Positions 1 through 6,063 of a DNA stretch of 6,632 bases are shown here, one piece after another. The notes under the pieces were generated by a model. That model was not told where the DNA came from and searched no databases. It saw only the letters and a program-made list of their open reading frames with translations. Every line of letters begins with the position of its first letter. Position 1 is the first letter of the stretch. The stretch is from Ruminococcus sp. CAG:254. Its GTDB lineage: Bacteria; Bacillota; Clostridia; Oscillospirales; Ruminococcaceae. The position numbers and the translations under genes are program-made. The stretch is taken from contig HF997827.1 in assembly GCA_000433635.1 (NCBI GenBank), positions 1 through 6,632 on the forward strand. Direction: 5' to 3'.

Positions 1-92
1 AAACTGCATGGTGATTTTTCTTGTTTTCAGCAATGGAATCTGCCGAACAGATAACTTCTGCAACGTCTGTAAAGCAAATGCCTGCTGTTTCA
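1..92. repeat. Direct repeat copy A (pairs with 277-368)
   Basis: Bases 1-92 match 277-368 with three mismatches (46/322, 64/340 and 70/346). The offset is 276 bp, a multiple of three. Each mismatch falls in the third position of a minus-strand codon and leaves the residue unchanged (Val, Thr, Leu). Similarity stops abruptly at 92/368. The repeat may extend left of the window. Confidence 0.9.
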
Positions 93-135
93 GCGGTGTT
101 TTGCCTGCTCCGGCTTTGTTGCTTTCGCAATCCTG
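1..135 (-). pseudogene. Partial duplicate of the PH-like gene, cut by the window edge
   Basis: Read on the minus strand after the TGA at 136-138, this stretch has about twelve unrelated codons and then repeats about 30 residues of the gene at 274-564, from LKQQAF to KITMQF. It stays in the same frame and is still open at base 1. No ATG lies in this frame and the N-terminal half of the domain is missing, so it looks like the front edge of a partial tandem duplication rather than a complete gene. An ATG at 137-139 overlaps the preceding TGA as ATGA, but it opens another frame whose product resembles nothing I recognise. What follows lies outside the window. Confidence 0.5.
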
Positions 136-273
136 TCATTCTAAATCACTTCGAGTACTCCAAAGATTCAGCGTTTCCAGCAGCTGCTGTAACTGCATTT
201 CCTGATTCGGCAGCCCCATTCCAAACGTTTTCGGGCTGCAAAAACAGCGGAGCAATTCCACTTTTCCTGTACT
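136..273 (-). pseudogene. C-terminal part of the PH-like protein, beyond an in-frame TAG
   Basis: Directly after the TAG at 274-276 the same frame stays open for 45 codons and ends at TGA 136-138. It begins STGKVELL and contains KTFGMGLPNQE and a helical LQQLLETLNLW. A beta strand, then a turn, then a C-terminal amphipathic helix is what one expects at the end of a bacterial PH-like domain, and the upstream part stops in mid-domain. I infer that 136-564 was, or still is, one gene of 142 codons including the TAG position. As sequenced, this part has no ribosome binding site of its own; its only in-frame ATGs are internal (217-219 and 196-198). Confidence 0.6.
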
Positions 274-564
274 CTAAAACTGCATGGTGATTTTTCTTGT
301 TTTCAGCAATGGAATCTGCCGGACAGATAACTTCTGCAAGGTCTGCAAAGCAAATGCCTGCTGTTTCATTGGAATGGTCAACAGGCTAAATCGGGAAACC
401 AACAGCCGTTCATGCGTTGTCACTGCCAAAAAACCATAGGTCTGTTCCAAAGATGAGAGATACCGCTCTGAAAAGCCCACATAAACCGGAAATTGATACT
501 GTTCTTTCGGCTCTAGCAGGGCAGTCAATGCAGCATGCATCAAGTTCCTGTCCAGTTTTCTCAT
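274..564 (-). CDS. Small PH-domain-like protein, truncated by an amber codon
   Basis: The frame encodes 96 residues and ends at TAG 274-276. Its ATG (562-564) overlaps the stop of the preceding gene as ATGA, so it is probably translated by coupling. The first 35 or so residues are helical. Then GFLAVTTHERLLVSRFSLL, followed by LQKLSVRQ and KITMQF, gives the alternating strands of the bacterial PH-like fold seen in YokE-type proteins (weak, pattern-based assignment). There is no signal peptide or membrane segment, so it is probably cytoplasmic. The protein stops in the middle of the beta sheet, and the remaining strand and C-terminal helix are found in frame after the stop. It is the last recognisable gene of the two-component operon. 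Function unknown. Confidence 0.6.
   Translation of the reverse strand: MRKLDRNLMHAALTALLEPKEQYQFPVYVGFSERYLSSLEQTYGFLAVTTHERLLVSRFSLLTIPMKQQAFALQTLQKLSVRQIPLLKTRKITMQF
277..368. repeat. Direct repeat copy B (pairs with 1-92)
   Basis: This copy lies inside the PH-like gene and codes for its residues MKQQAF through KITMQF, ending one base before the TAG codon. It is the second copy of the 92-bp repeat at 1-92, with three silent differences. Having only two copies and coding content, it is a partial gene duplication and not a CRISPR or an intergenic repeat element. Confidence 0.9.
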
Positions 565-881
565 CCTTCGCCCCCATCTGCTTCCAGTGCCTCAACCAGA
601 AAGCTGACTGGACGGAATCCATCATTACAGGACAGCAGAACCAACTTCGGATTTTTCATCCAGCCATCATAGAAGTTTTCGCCGCCATGTGCCAACGCCA
701 TCACAAACGGGGACAGCGTATTCCATGCACTTTCACAAAAATCTGCTGGCTTCTCACAGCCGTTTGTTACCCAAACTTGCCCAATCGAAACCATGCAAGG
801 CGTTTCCAATGGATTTTCGTACTGCTCCATCAAATCCGGATATTCCGTTCTCCGCAAGGCGGTAATCCTGCATTTTTTCAT
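561..881 (-). CDS. TIGR04076 family protein
   Basis: The protein has 106 residues and matches my recollection of the TIGR04076 family (small proteins of Clostridia and other anaerobes, function unknown). It has the typical N-terminus MKKCRIT, a conserved Cys after a Pro (PC, residue 29), the GCEKPADFCESAWN segment (42-54), the HGG element near 65-67, and a C-terminal CNDGFRPVSF motif (85-94). Four or five cysteines sit at conserved-looking places, which hints at metal or redox chemistry, but this is inference. The ATG has a good AAGGAG at 889-894 with 7 nt spacing. This ribosome binding site overlaps the kinase stop codon, and only 11 nt separate the genes. The stop overlaps the next start (ATGA). 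No signal peptide; probably cytoplasmic. Confidence 0.8.
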   Translation of the reverse strand: MKKCRITALRRTEYPDLMEQYENPLETPCMVSIGQVWVTNGCEKPADFCESAWNTLSPFVMALAHGGENFYDGWMKNPKLVLLSCNDGFRPVSFLVEALEADGGEG

Positions 882-892
882 ATGCCTGCTCC

Positions 893-2329
893 TTACAACA
901 AGTGGTCGGACATCGCTGGCAGTGTAATAATGACCGTTGTTCCCTTGCCCAGTTCACTTTGAATGTCCAGTTTTCCGTGATGCATGGTAATGATTTCATT
1001 TGCCACAGCAAGCCCGATGCCAGACCCTCTTCGGGTATGATTCGCCTTGAAAAATTTCGTCTTGACTTTCGGCAGGTCGGCAGCACTGATGCCCACGCCA
1101 TTATCTGAAATCCGCACCTGAATTTGTTCTGCAACCGCTTCTGCACTGACTGTGACCAGTCCGCCAGGGTTGGAATATTTCAGGGCATTGTCAATGACGT
1201 TGATAAACACCTGTCGAATCCGGTTTTTATCCCCGTAGACAAATGGCAGCATTTCCGGTTCTTGGTAAATCATCCGAATATGTTCCCGCTTTGCCTTCTC
1301 CATGTAAATCAAGACGGCATCGCCCAATTCTGCCAAAATATCCATGGGTTCGGGCTGTACCGTCAACCGTCCGCTCTGCATCCGAGAGAAGTCCAGCAAC
1401 TCTTCCACCATTCGGGAAAGTCGTTCTGTTTCGTTGACAATCACGTGCATCCCCTTTTGCATCGTTTCCGCATCAATGTCCAGACAGAGCGTTTCTGCCC
1501 AGCCTTGAATTGCCGTCAATGGTGTCCGCAATTCATGGGAAACAGAGGAAATGAACTCGTTTTTCATCGCCTCGGTTTCAGAAAGAGCAGATGCCATATC
1601 ATTGACCGCCTTGCACAAATCCCCGATTTCATCTTGCGGAATCGGCGTGATTCGCTGGGAGAAATCCCCCTGTGCAAATTTTTTTGTAACCGCATTGATG
1701 CGGTTGATGGGTCGGACAATCGACCGCAGGAAAAAAGAACCTGTAATGGTCAGCAGCAGCAAAACCCCAATGCAAACGATGGTAATCATCGTTGTATAGT
1801 CTCGCAAAGTCGCATCAATCTGCGACATGGACGAAACCACCCGAATCGCATTGTATTCCGGCTGCATAGCGGAGATATTCACACTCACCGCCATGACGCG
1901 TTCCCCGTTCTGCCTGCCAGTCCATGTTCCTGTTTCGGATTCCATCGCCGTTTCATAGTCCGGCATCGCCGTCCCTGTATCAGGAGCAAAGCCAGAGGTT
2001 GTCAGCGTCACTCTGCCCTTGGAATTGATTGCCATCAGTTCCATGCGTTCCTTGTCGGAAAAGTTTTCAAACGTACTTCGCAGGTCTGCCGAAAAATTCG
2101 AGCCGGTATCCTGTGAATAACGAGTCAGTACCGTTGTCACAGAAGAAATCTTCGTAGTAAGATACTGCTCCGCCGAATTGTAATAATAGTGCTGTAAGGT
2201 ATAAATCACCGACAGTTCCACAATCAACAGCACCAAAAATACAACGCCTAAATTGCTAATGAGCCAGCGAACCGTAATGGTATTTTTTCGGGAACTGCGG
2301 CGTTTTTTCTGTGTTGCATCAGCGGTCAT
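893..2329 (-). CDS. Two-component sensor histidine kinase (HAMP, HisKA, HATPase)
   Basis: This membrane histidine kinase phosphorylates the adjacent response regulator. With the ATG at 2329 it has 478 residues. It has a basic N-terminus, a first membrane helix (about 22-46), an extracytoplasmic domain of about 130 residues with a Cache/PAS-like pattern, a second helix (181-202), a HAMP linker to about 250, and HisKA with the H-box SSVSHELRTPLTA (phosphoacceptor His265). The ATP-binding domain has the N-box NVIDNALKYS, G1 DNGVG (409-413), G2 GSGIGL (435-440) and G3 GKGTT. All catalytic motifs look intact. The frame is open to ATG 2401, but that would overlap the regulator by 83 bp. ATGs at 2353, 2338 and 2329 are also possible. 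I prefer 2329 (11 bp overlap, GGA 9 nt upstream); 2338 is nearly as good. The architecture is that of ResE/PhoR/YclK-type kinases. Confidence 0.93.
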   Translation of the reverse strand: MTADATQKKRRSSRKNTITVRWLISNLGVVFLVLLIVELSVIYTLQHYYYNSAEQYLTTKISSVTTVLTRYSQDTGSNFSADLRSTFENFSDKERMELMAINSKGRVTLTTSGFAPDTGTAMPDYETAMESETGTWTGRQNGERVMAVSVNISAMQPEYNAIRVVSSMSQIDATLRDYTTMITIVCIGVLLLLTITGSFFLRSIVRPINRINAVTKKFAQGDFSQRITPIPQDEIGDLCKAVNDMASALSETEAMKNEFISSVSHELRTPLTAIQGWAETLCLDIDAETMQKGMHVIVNETERLSRMVEELLDFSRMQSGRLTVQPEPMDILAELGDAVLIYMEKAKREHIRMIYQEPEMLPFVYGDKNRIRQVFINVIDNALKYSNPGGLVTVSAEAVAEQIQVRISDNGVGISAADLPKVKTKFFKANHTRRGSGIGLAVANEIITMHHGKLDIQSELGKGTTVIITLPAMSDHLL

Positions 2330-3026
2330 CTGGGTCATTCCACTTATATCCATAGCCCCAAATCGTTGTGATATACTTTGGATTCGAAGGCTGGTCTTCA
2401 ATCTTCATGCGAATGCGGCGGATGTTGACATCCACAATTTTATCATCGCCGTCATACTGTTCGCCCCAGATGTGCTGTAAGATGCTGGAGCGGTCGAGGG
2501 CGGTATTTTTGTTCTTCAGAAAATATTCCAACACCTGATATTCAATCTGTGTCAGTTCAATGGGCTTTTCCTGTTTGTGCAACGTCCGGTTGACCAGATT
2601 CAGCACAAATGGTCCGCTTTTTAAGACGGATTTCTGTTTATCGCTCATGGAACTCATGCAGACACGCCGATAAATCGCATCGACTCGTGCTGTCAGTTCC
2701 GATGGGGAAAACGGCTTTGTAATGTAGTCATCTGCTCCAATCATTAAGCCGTTGACTTTGTCCATTTCTTGCGTCTTGGCGGACAGCATGATAATTCCAA
2801 TGGTGGAGCTTCGCTTCCGCAGCTCCTTGCATACCTGAAAACCGTCTATGCCGGGCATCATAATGTCCAGCAAGACAATATCAAAATTTCCGTTGGCAGC
2901 ATCAAACACCCGCAGGGCTTCTTCCCCGCAATTGACATCATACACTTCATAGCCAACTCGTTTCAGATTGATGACAACAAATTCTCGGATGACATCTTCA
3001 TCCTCACAAACTAAAATGCGTTTCAT
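2319..3026 (-). CDS. OmpR/PhoB-family response regulator
   Basis: This is a 235-residue transcription regulator with an N-terminal receiver domain (1-120) and a C-terminal winged-helix DNA-binding domain (about 135-230). In the receiver the acidic pocket is E8/D9, the phosphoacceptor is D54 in LLDIMMPG, the switch residue is S82 and the conserved lysine is K104 in TKPF. The effector domain shows the family hallmarks LTQIEYQVLEYFLKN, the recognition-helix stretch VDVNIRRIRMKIE and the wing with IWGYGYKW. The frame also opens at a TTG at 3077, but the ATG at 3026 gives the canonical start MKRILVCEDE and has AAAGGGG about 13 nt upstream. It overlaps the kinase start by 11 bp, so regulator and kinase form one pair. 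Target genes are unknown; autoregulation of the operon is plausible but not shown. Confidence 0.95.
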   Translation of the reverse strand: MKRILVCEDEDVIREFVVINLKRVGYEVYDVNCGEEALRVFDAANGNFDIVLLDIMMPGIDGFQVCKELRKRSSTIGIIMLSAKTQEMDKVNGLMIGADDYITKPFSPSELTARVDAIYRRVCMSSMSDKQKSVLKSGPFVLNLVNRTLHKQEKPIELTQIEYQVLEYFLKNKNTALDRSSILQHIWGEQYDGDDKIVDVNIRRIRMKIEDQPSNPKYITTIWGYGYKWNDPDDR

Positions 3027-3079
3027 AAAACGGTTGTTTCCCCTTTCTGCTTTTGATGATTGGCTGTCCGTCCGCAATG

Positions 3080-4393
3080 TTACGATAAAAAGACAAAATA
3101 CCCCAGCAGGTCGCCAACGGTTCTTGCCCGTTCATCGGTGCTGTCCTCCGGTACTTTGATAAAATAATACGCATTTCCTCTCGAATACAGCAGCTGATAG
3201 CCCTCTTCCAGTCGGCTGTCCCGATTTGCCGTATCCGTTGCCACGGAAATCCGCATCAGTTCCGGCATCTCCGCTGCACGGTCGCCCATGTAGTGATAGA
3301 ATACCAGATCCCCCGTCAGATTGTCGTTCTGCACGGTGACTTCTGTCTGCCAGTTCGGCGGCAGTAAAAATGCATAGCCGTCCCCCAGACTATAATAGCC
3401 CCGTTCTTCTTCCTGCAACGTGCCGTCTTTGGTCACGGTCATCCAGCGAGTCATCCGAATCAAGTCGGAATCGGAATCCTGATAGCCGGGGAATAATCCC
3501 TGTACGGGGATTTCCGGAATGTCGTCCTGGTCAATATCCATCGTCAGCCAGCCTATTGGGCGAATTGTGCTCACCGCATCGCTGCCAGTTGGCACAAGAT
3601 ATGACAATTTTTTCCCGTCAAACTGTAAGACTTCTGTTTGCATCGTGGTTGCTCCAACAATGCCATCGAGATAAATCGCTGTCTGTTTGCCCTGCGTGTT
3701 GCCACAGAGTACTTGACTATATTCAGTTGTTTTCCCCTGTAAGGTCAGGCTGTAACGGGTATAGTGGTCTTGTGCATCCGGCACATAAACCGCCGCTTCC
3801 GCAGCGTGTTCCCCCTCTGCTGCCTTTAAAATCAGCAATTCTGACTGGTCGTCACCGTCCAAATCTGCAACATCAAAGCTCGAATACGAAACAGTGAAAC
3901 TCTTCGCCAGCGTTCCGCCCTCGTAATTATAAACGACCAGTGCCTTGTCAGATTGGTCAACCTGCGAATAGCCGATAATGAGCCGCTGCCGTCCGCCGAT
4001 GTCGGCAGTAAAACCACGGTCCACTTCTGCTCCCTCTGCCGGCAAATCACAAACGGACATCCATGTGCCGTCTGCTTGGTCTAACAGATTCAGCCGCAGG
4101 GCGTTTTCTGTTGAGAGCGAACTTTCTTTGCGGTAGAAAACTGCCGCTTCATCCTGTCCATCTCCGTCCAAATCGGAAATCATTACCGCAGAAAGATGGT
4201 CGCCGCTGCGGGGATACTGGAGGGTGATACGGTTTCCAACCGCATTTTCCAATGCCTGATAAATCTGCTCCTGTTCCCCACGCAGATGGGGCGGTGTCAG
4301 CAGAGCGTCCACCGTTGCCCCGAATGTACAACCGGATAACAGGAGCAGCAAGCACCCCGTCAGCAACAGACGAATTAATCCTTTCGGTCGCAT
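3080..4393 (-). CDS. Lipoprotein with three FG-GAP/VCBS-like acidic loops
   Basis: The protein has 437 residues. It begins with a lipoprotein signal: MRPKGLIR, a leucine-rich core, then the lipobox LSGC with the lipidated Cys at 22, so it should be anchored on the outer face of the membrane. Three acidic loops follow: DLDGDGQDE (74-82), DLDGDDQSE (177-185) and DIDQDDIPE (286-294). The first two fit the calcium-binding loops of FG-GAP/VCBS beta-propeller-type repeats; the third is degenerate. Spacing of 103-109 residues suggests three large repeats or propeller blades. A C-terminal domain (about 335-437) follows. The ATG overlaps the end of citrate synthase by 19 bp. With the kinase and regulator immediately downstream, it could be an accessory sensor or ligand binder for the kinase (inference). 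No enzymatic motif is visible. Confidence 0.82.
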   Translation of the reverse strand: MRPKGLIRLLLTGCLLLLLSGCTFGATVDALLTPPHLRGEQEQIYQALENAVGNRITLQYPRSGDHLSAVMISDLDGDGQDEAAVFYRKESSLSTENALRLNLLDQADGTWMSVCDLPAEGAEVDRGFTADIGGRQRLIIGYSQVDQSDKALVVYNYEGGTLAKSFTVSYSSFDVADLDGDDQSELLILKAAEGEHAAEAAVYVPDAQDHYTRYSLTLQGKTTEYSQVLCGNTQGKQTAIYLDGIVGATTMQTEVLQFDGKKLSYLVPTGSDAVSTIRPIGWLTMDIDQDDIPEIPVQGLFPGYQDSDSDLIRMTRWMTVTKDGTLQEEERGYYSLGDGYAFLLPPNWQTEVTVQNDNLTGDLVFYHYMGDRAAEMPELMRISVATDTANRDSRLEEGYQLLYSRGNAYYFIKVPEDSTDERARTVGDLLGYFVFLS

Positions 4394-5763
4394 AACGGAA
4401 TGTAAGGCTTTACTTTTGTAATTGGCTTATAAGCCGGACGGATAATCCGCTTTCCGGTCAGCAGTTCTTCCATACGATGTGCTGCCCAGCCAACCATTCT
4501 TGCACTGGCAAACAGCGGCGTAAAGAGTTCATCCGGAATGCCCAGCATCCGATAAACCAGACCAGAATACATATCCACATTGGCACACATTGCCTTATCG
4601 ACCCCACGCACTTCTTTCATCAGAATCGGTGTCAGTTCTTCGATTAAGGACAGCAGCTGGAATTCTGCTTCGATTTCCTTGCCCTTTGCCATTTCAAAGG
4701 CTTTCCGCTTCAGAATGACAGCTCGTGGGTCAGACAGCGTATAAACGGCATGTCCCATACCATAAATCAAACCAGAACCATCGCCAGCTTCTTTCTTCAG
4801 AATCTTGGTGATGAAATCGGCAACTTCGCCCCGATTGCTCCAGTTCTTGACGTTTTCCTTGATGCAGTCCAACATCTGAACGACCTTGATATTTGCACCG
4901 CCGTGACGAGAACCCTTCAGGGAATTGATGGCAGTAGTATAAGCTGCATACGGGTCAGTACCAGAAGAAGTTGCAACCCGGCAAGCAAAGGTCGAGTTAT
5001 TCCCGCCGCCATGTTCTGCATGAATGGAAAGCATAATATCCAGCAGCTGTGCTTCTTCCTTGGTATAGTTCCGGTCGTTCCGAATCAGGGACAGAATGGA
5101 TTCTGCTGTGCCCTCTTCCGGACGAATCTGGTGAATAATCATGCTGGCATTGTCGAATTTATGCCGCTTTGCCTGATAAGCACCATCCATGAGAATCGGC
5201 ATTTTTGCAATCAGACCGAGAGCAATCCGCATTTCGCCCTCTAAAGACGGATGTTCCGGGTCATCGTCATAGGAATACAGGGACAAGATGCTTCTTGCCA
5301 GCTTATTCATGATATTTTTAGAAGGTGCTTGCATAATGCTGTCTACGAGGAATCCCGGCGGCAGTTCTCTCCGCATTGCCAGCGATTTCCGCATCACATC
5401 CAGTTCGTCTGCGGTCGGCAATTCGCCCATCAGCAGCAAGTAAACAATTTCTTCAAATAAGAAGCGGTCTTCCCGTTCTGCATTTTCCACCAAATCTTTG
5501 ATGCTGTATCCACGATAAATCAGTTCGCCCGGAACTGGTCTGCGTTCGCCCTCATCAATGACATAGCCGTGTACGCTACAGATGCGAGTAATGCCAGCAA
5601 CGACACCAGAGCCATCGCTGTGCCGCAAACCACGGTTTACATTATATTTTTCGTAGAGTGCCGGAGCAATCTGAGAATGTTTTCTTAAATTGTCGCATAG
5701 TCTTGTAATATCAGACTGTGGGATATCGGTTTCTTCGGTCAGGTAGTTTTCCTGCATCGTCAT
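4375..5763 (-). CDS. gltA: Citrate synthase
   Basis: Citrate synthase condenses oxaloacetate and acetyl-CoA to citrate and CoA in the cytoplasm. In an anaerobe this opens the oxidative half of the TCA cycle towards 2-oxoglutarate and glutamate. The protein has 462 residues, within the family range with a modest N-terminal extension. All three catalytic residues are seen: H248 in SIHAEHGGGNNS, H338 in GMGHAVY and D397 in NVDMYSG. RHGGAN (286-291) and SDPRAV (344-349) are further family motifs. The GHAV form resembles the animal enzyme more than the GHRVY form of many bacterial ones. The ATG at 5763 has AAAGGAGG at 5774-5781 with 10 nt spacing; a second ATG two codons on is too distant. 2-Methylcitrate synthase or Re-type activity cannot be excluded from sequence, though Re-synthases are a different family. 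Confidence 0.95.
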   Translation of the reverse strand: MTMQENYLTEETDIPQSDITRLCDNLRKHSQIAPALYEKYNVNRGLRHSDGSGVVAGITRICSVHGYVIDEGERRPVPGELIYRGYSIKDLVENAEREDRFLFEEIVYLLLMGELPTADELDVMRKSLAMRRELPPGFLVDSIMQAPSKNIMNKLARSILSLYSYDDDPEHPSLEGEMRIALGLIAKMPILMDGAYQAKRHKFDNASMIIHQIRPEEGTAESILSLIRNDRNYTKEEAQLLDIMLSIHAEHGGGNNSTFACRVATSSGTDPYAAYTTAINSLKGSRHGGANIKVVQMLDCIKENVKNWSNRGEVADFITKILKKEAGDGSGLIYGMGHAVYTLSDPRAVILKRKAFEMAKGKEIEAEFQLLSLIEELTPILMKEVRGVDKAMCANVDMYSGLVYRMLGIPDELFTPLFASARMVGWAAHRMEELLTGKRIIRPAYKPITKVKPYIPLCDRKD

Positions 5764-5782
5764 ATTAAGAAGGCCTCCTTTA
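5764..5782 (-). promoter_or_regulatory. Ribosome binding site of citrate synthase inside a near-palindrome
   Basis: The minus strand reads AAAGGAGG (5774-5781), a near-perfect Shine-Dalgarno sequence 10 nt before the ATG at 5763, which fixes this start. It lies in the near-palindrome AAGGAGGCCTTCTT (5767-5780), so the ribosome binding site could pair with the bases just after it (five base pairs, GGCC loop). This hairpin is weak alone. Whether it matters for control is inference. Confidence 0.75.
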
Positions 5783-5825
5783 AATTCAGGGTCATTTCAT
5801 ACCCAGTTTTGCGATTGGTTTGTTG

Positions 5826-5872
5826 GTGCCGCATGCAGAAATTTCGTTCCTGTGGGACAGAACAAACGGCAC
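5826..5872 (-). promoter_or_regulatory. Second stem-loop of the citrate synthase leader
   Basis: In the RNA sense an outer 6-bp stem, GTGCCG (5867-5872) with CGGCAC (5826-5831), encloses a 10-bp hairpin, TTTGTTCTGT (5857-5866) with ACAGGAACGAA (5843-5853). The hairpin has one bulged G, one G-U pair and a CCC loop. The 5' arms of the two stems are contiguous, so they could stack. A second AACAAAC just after the outer stem (5818-5824) could instead pair with GTTTGTT (5861-5867), which would disrupt both stems. This suggests two alternative folds, but I do not recognise a known riboswitch class. Confidence 0.5.
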
Positions 5873-5891
5873 GCAAGGGTCTTTTTTGCAT

Positions 5892-5935
5892 GGCAGCAAT
5901 GGAAAACACCGCAATTTTAAGGGGTTTTCCCTGCC
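5892..5935 (-). promoter_or_regulatory. 5'-terminal stem-loop of the leader RNA
   Basis: Only a few bases after the predicted start of transcription, the minus-strand RNA can form GGCAG (5931-5935) with CTGCC (5892-5896). Then GGAAAACCC pairs with GGTGTTTTCC (GGAAAAC 5924-5930 with GTTTTCC 5901-5907, extended by two C-G pairs past a bulged U). The four-base bulge ATTG separates the two stems. A stem at the very 5' end is a known way to stabilise an mRNA; a ligand-binding or protein-binding role is also possible. No U-tract follows, so it is not a terminator. Confidence 0.5.
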
Positions 5936-5946
5936 TGTATCTTATA

Positions 5947-5975
5947 ATTATACACGAAATTGCAAAGTATGTCAA
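5947..5975 (-). promoter_or_regulatory. Sigma-A-type promoter of the citrate synthase/two-component operon
   Basis: On the minus strand the -35 box is TTGACA (5970-5975) and the -10 box is TATAAT (5947-5952), both exact consensus, with a 17-bp spacer. Transcription should start near 5940, leaving a leader of about 177 nt. The -10 lies in the palindrome TATAATTATA (5943-5952), but no matching -35 exists for the plus strand. Upstream, A/T-rich DNA with the palindrome AAAAGCTTTT (5986-5995) could act as an UP-like element or a regulator site. No other comparable promoter was found within the operon. Confidence 0.88.
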
Positions 5976-6000
5976 CCGGCGGAAAAAAAGCTTTTCCCCG

Positions 6001-6035
6001 TTTCCACAAATCTATTTTTTGTATTTTCCACAAAT
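6001..6035. repeat. Pair of 11-bp direct repeats upstream of the peptidoglycan-binding gene
   Basis: TTTCCACAAAT occurs at 6001-6011 and again at 6025-6035, 24 bp apart, between the operon promoter and the start of the plus-strand gene. The second copy with its preceding base reads TTTTCCACA, one mismatch from the DnaA box TTATCCACA; the first reads GTTTCCACA, two mismatches. They could be a regulator site about two helical turns apart, or chance in A/T-rich DNA. I found no clear consensus promoter for the plus-strand gene; it probably lies in 5975-6050. Confidence 0.4.
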
Positions 6036-6063
6036 TCATTTTGAAAAATAGGAGGATTTTCCG

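Noticed and set aside
1..139. Open frame from ATG 137-139, overlapping the TGA of the PH-like gene as ATGA
   Set aside because: The overlap looks like coupling, but this frame reads the repeated segment out of register, while the silent-only differences show that the other frame was the coding one.
1..368. Two-copy repeat as a CRISPR or mobile element
   Set aside because: There are only two copies, both coding for the same protein segment, with no terminal inverted repeats, transposase or regular spacers.
417..962. A 181-codon open frame on the plus strand
   Set aside because: It covers the opposite strand of the TIGR04076 and PH-like genes, has no good ribosome binding site, and its product has no family-like pattern.
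1124..2116. A 330-codon open frame on the plus strand
   Set aside because: It lies antisense to the kinase, which has every expected motif. Its translation is rich in His, Arg, Cys and Phe with no recognisable domain, and it is a typical shadow frame.
2330..2401. Longer kinase start at ATG 2401
   Set aside because: It would overlap the regulator by 83 bp and add a segment that is only the out-of-frame reading of the conserved regulator C-terminus. Starts at 2329 or 2338 fit the short overlap usual for such pairs.
3027..3077. Longer regulator start at TTG 3077
   Set aside because: The 17 extra residues precede the canonical receiver start MKRILVCEDE and have no family similarity. ATG 3026 is the normal start.
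5764..5940. T-box, TPP, cobalamin or other named riboswitch in the leader
   Set aside because: I could not see the conserved boxes of any class I know, nor a terminator/antiterminator pair, so I describe only the stems.
5943..5952. Plus-strand -10 box from the palindrome TATAATTATA
   Set aside because: No TTGACA-like sequence lies 16-18 bp upstream on the plus strand, so a divergent promoter here is not supported.
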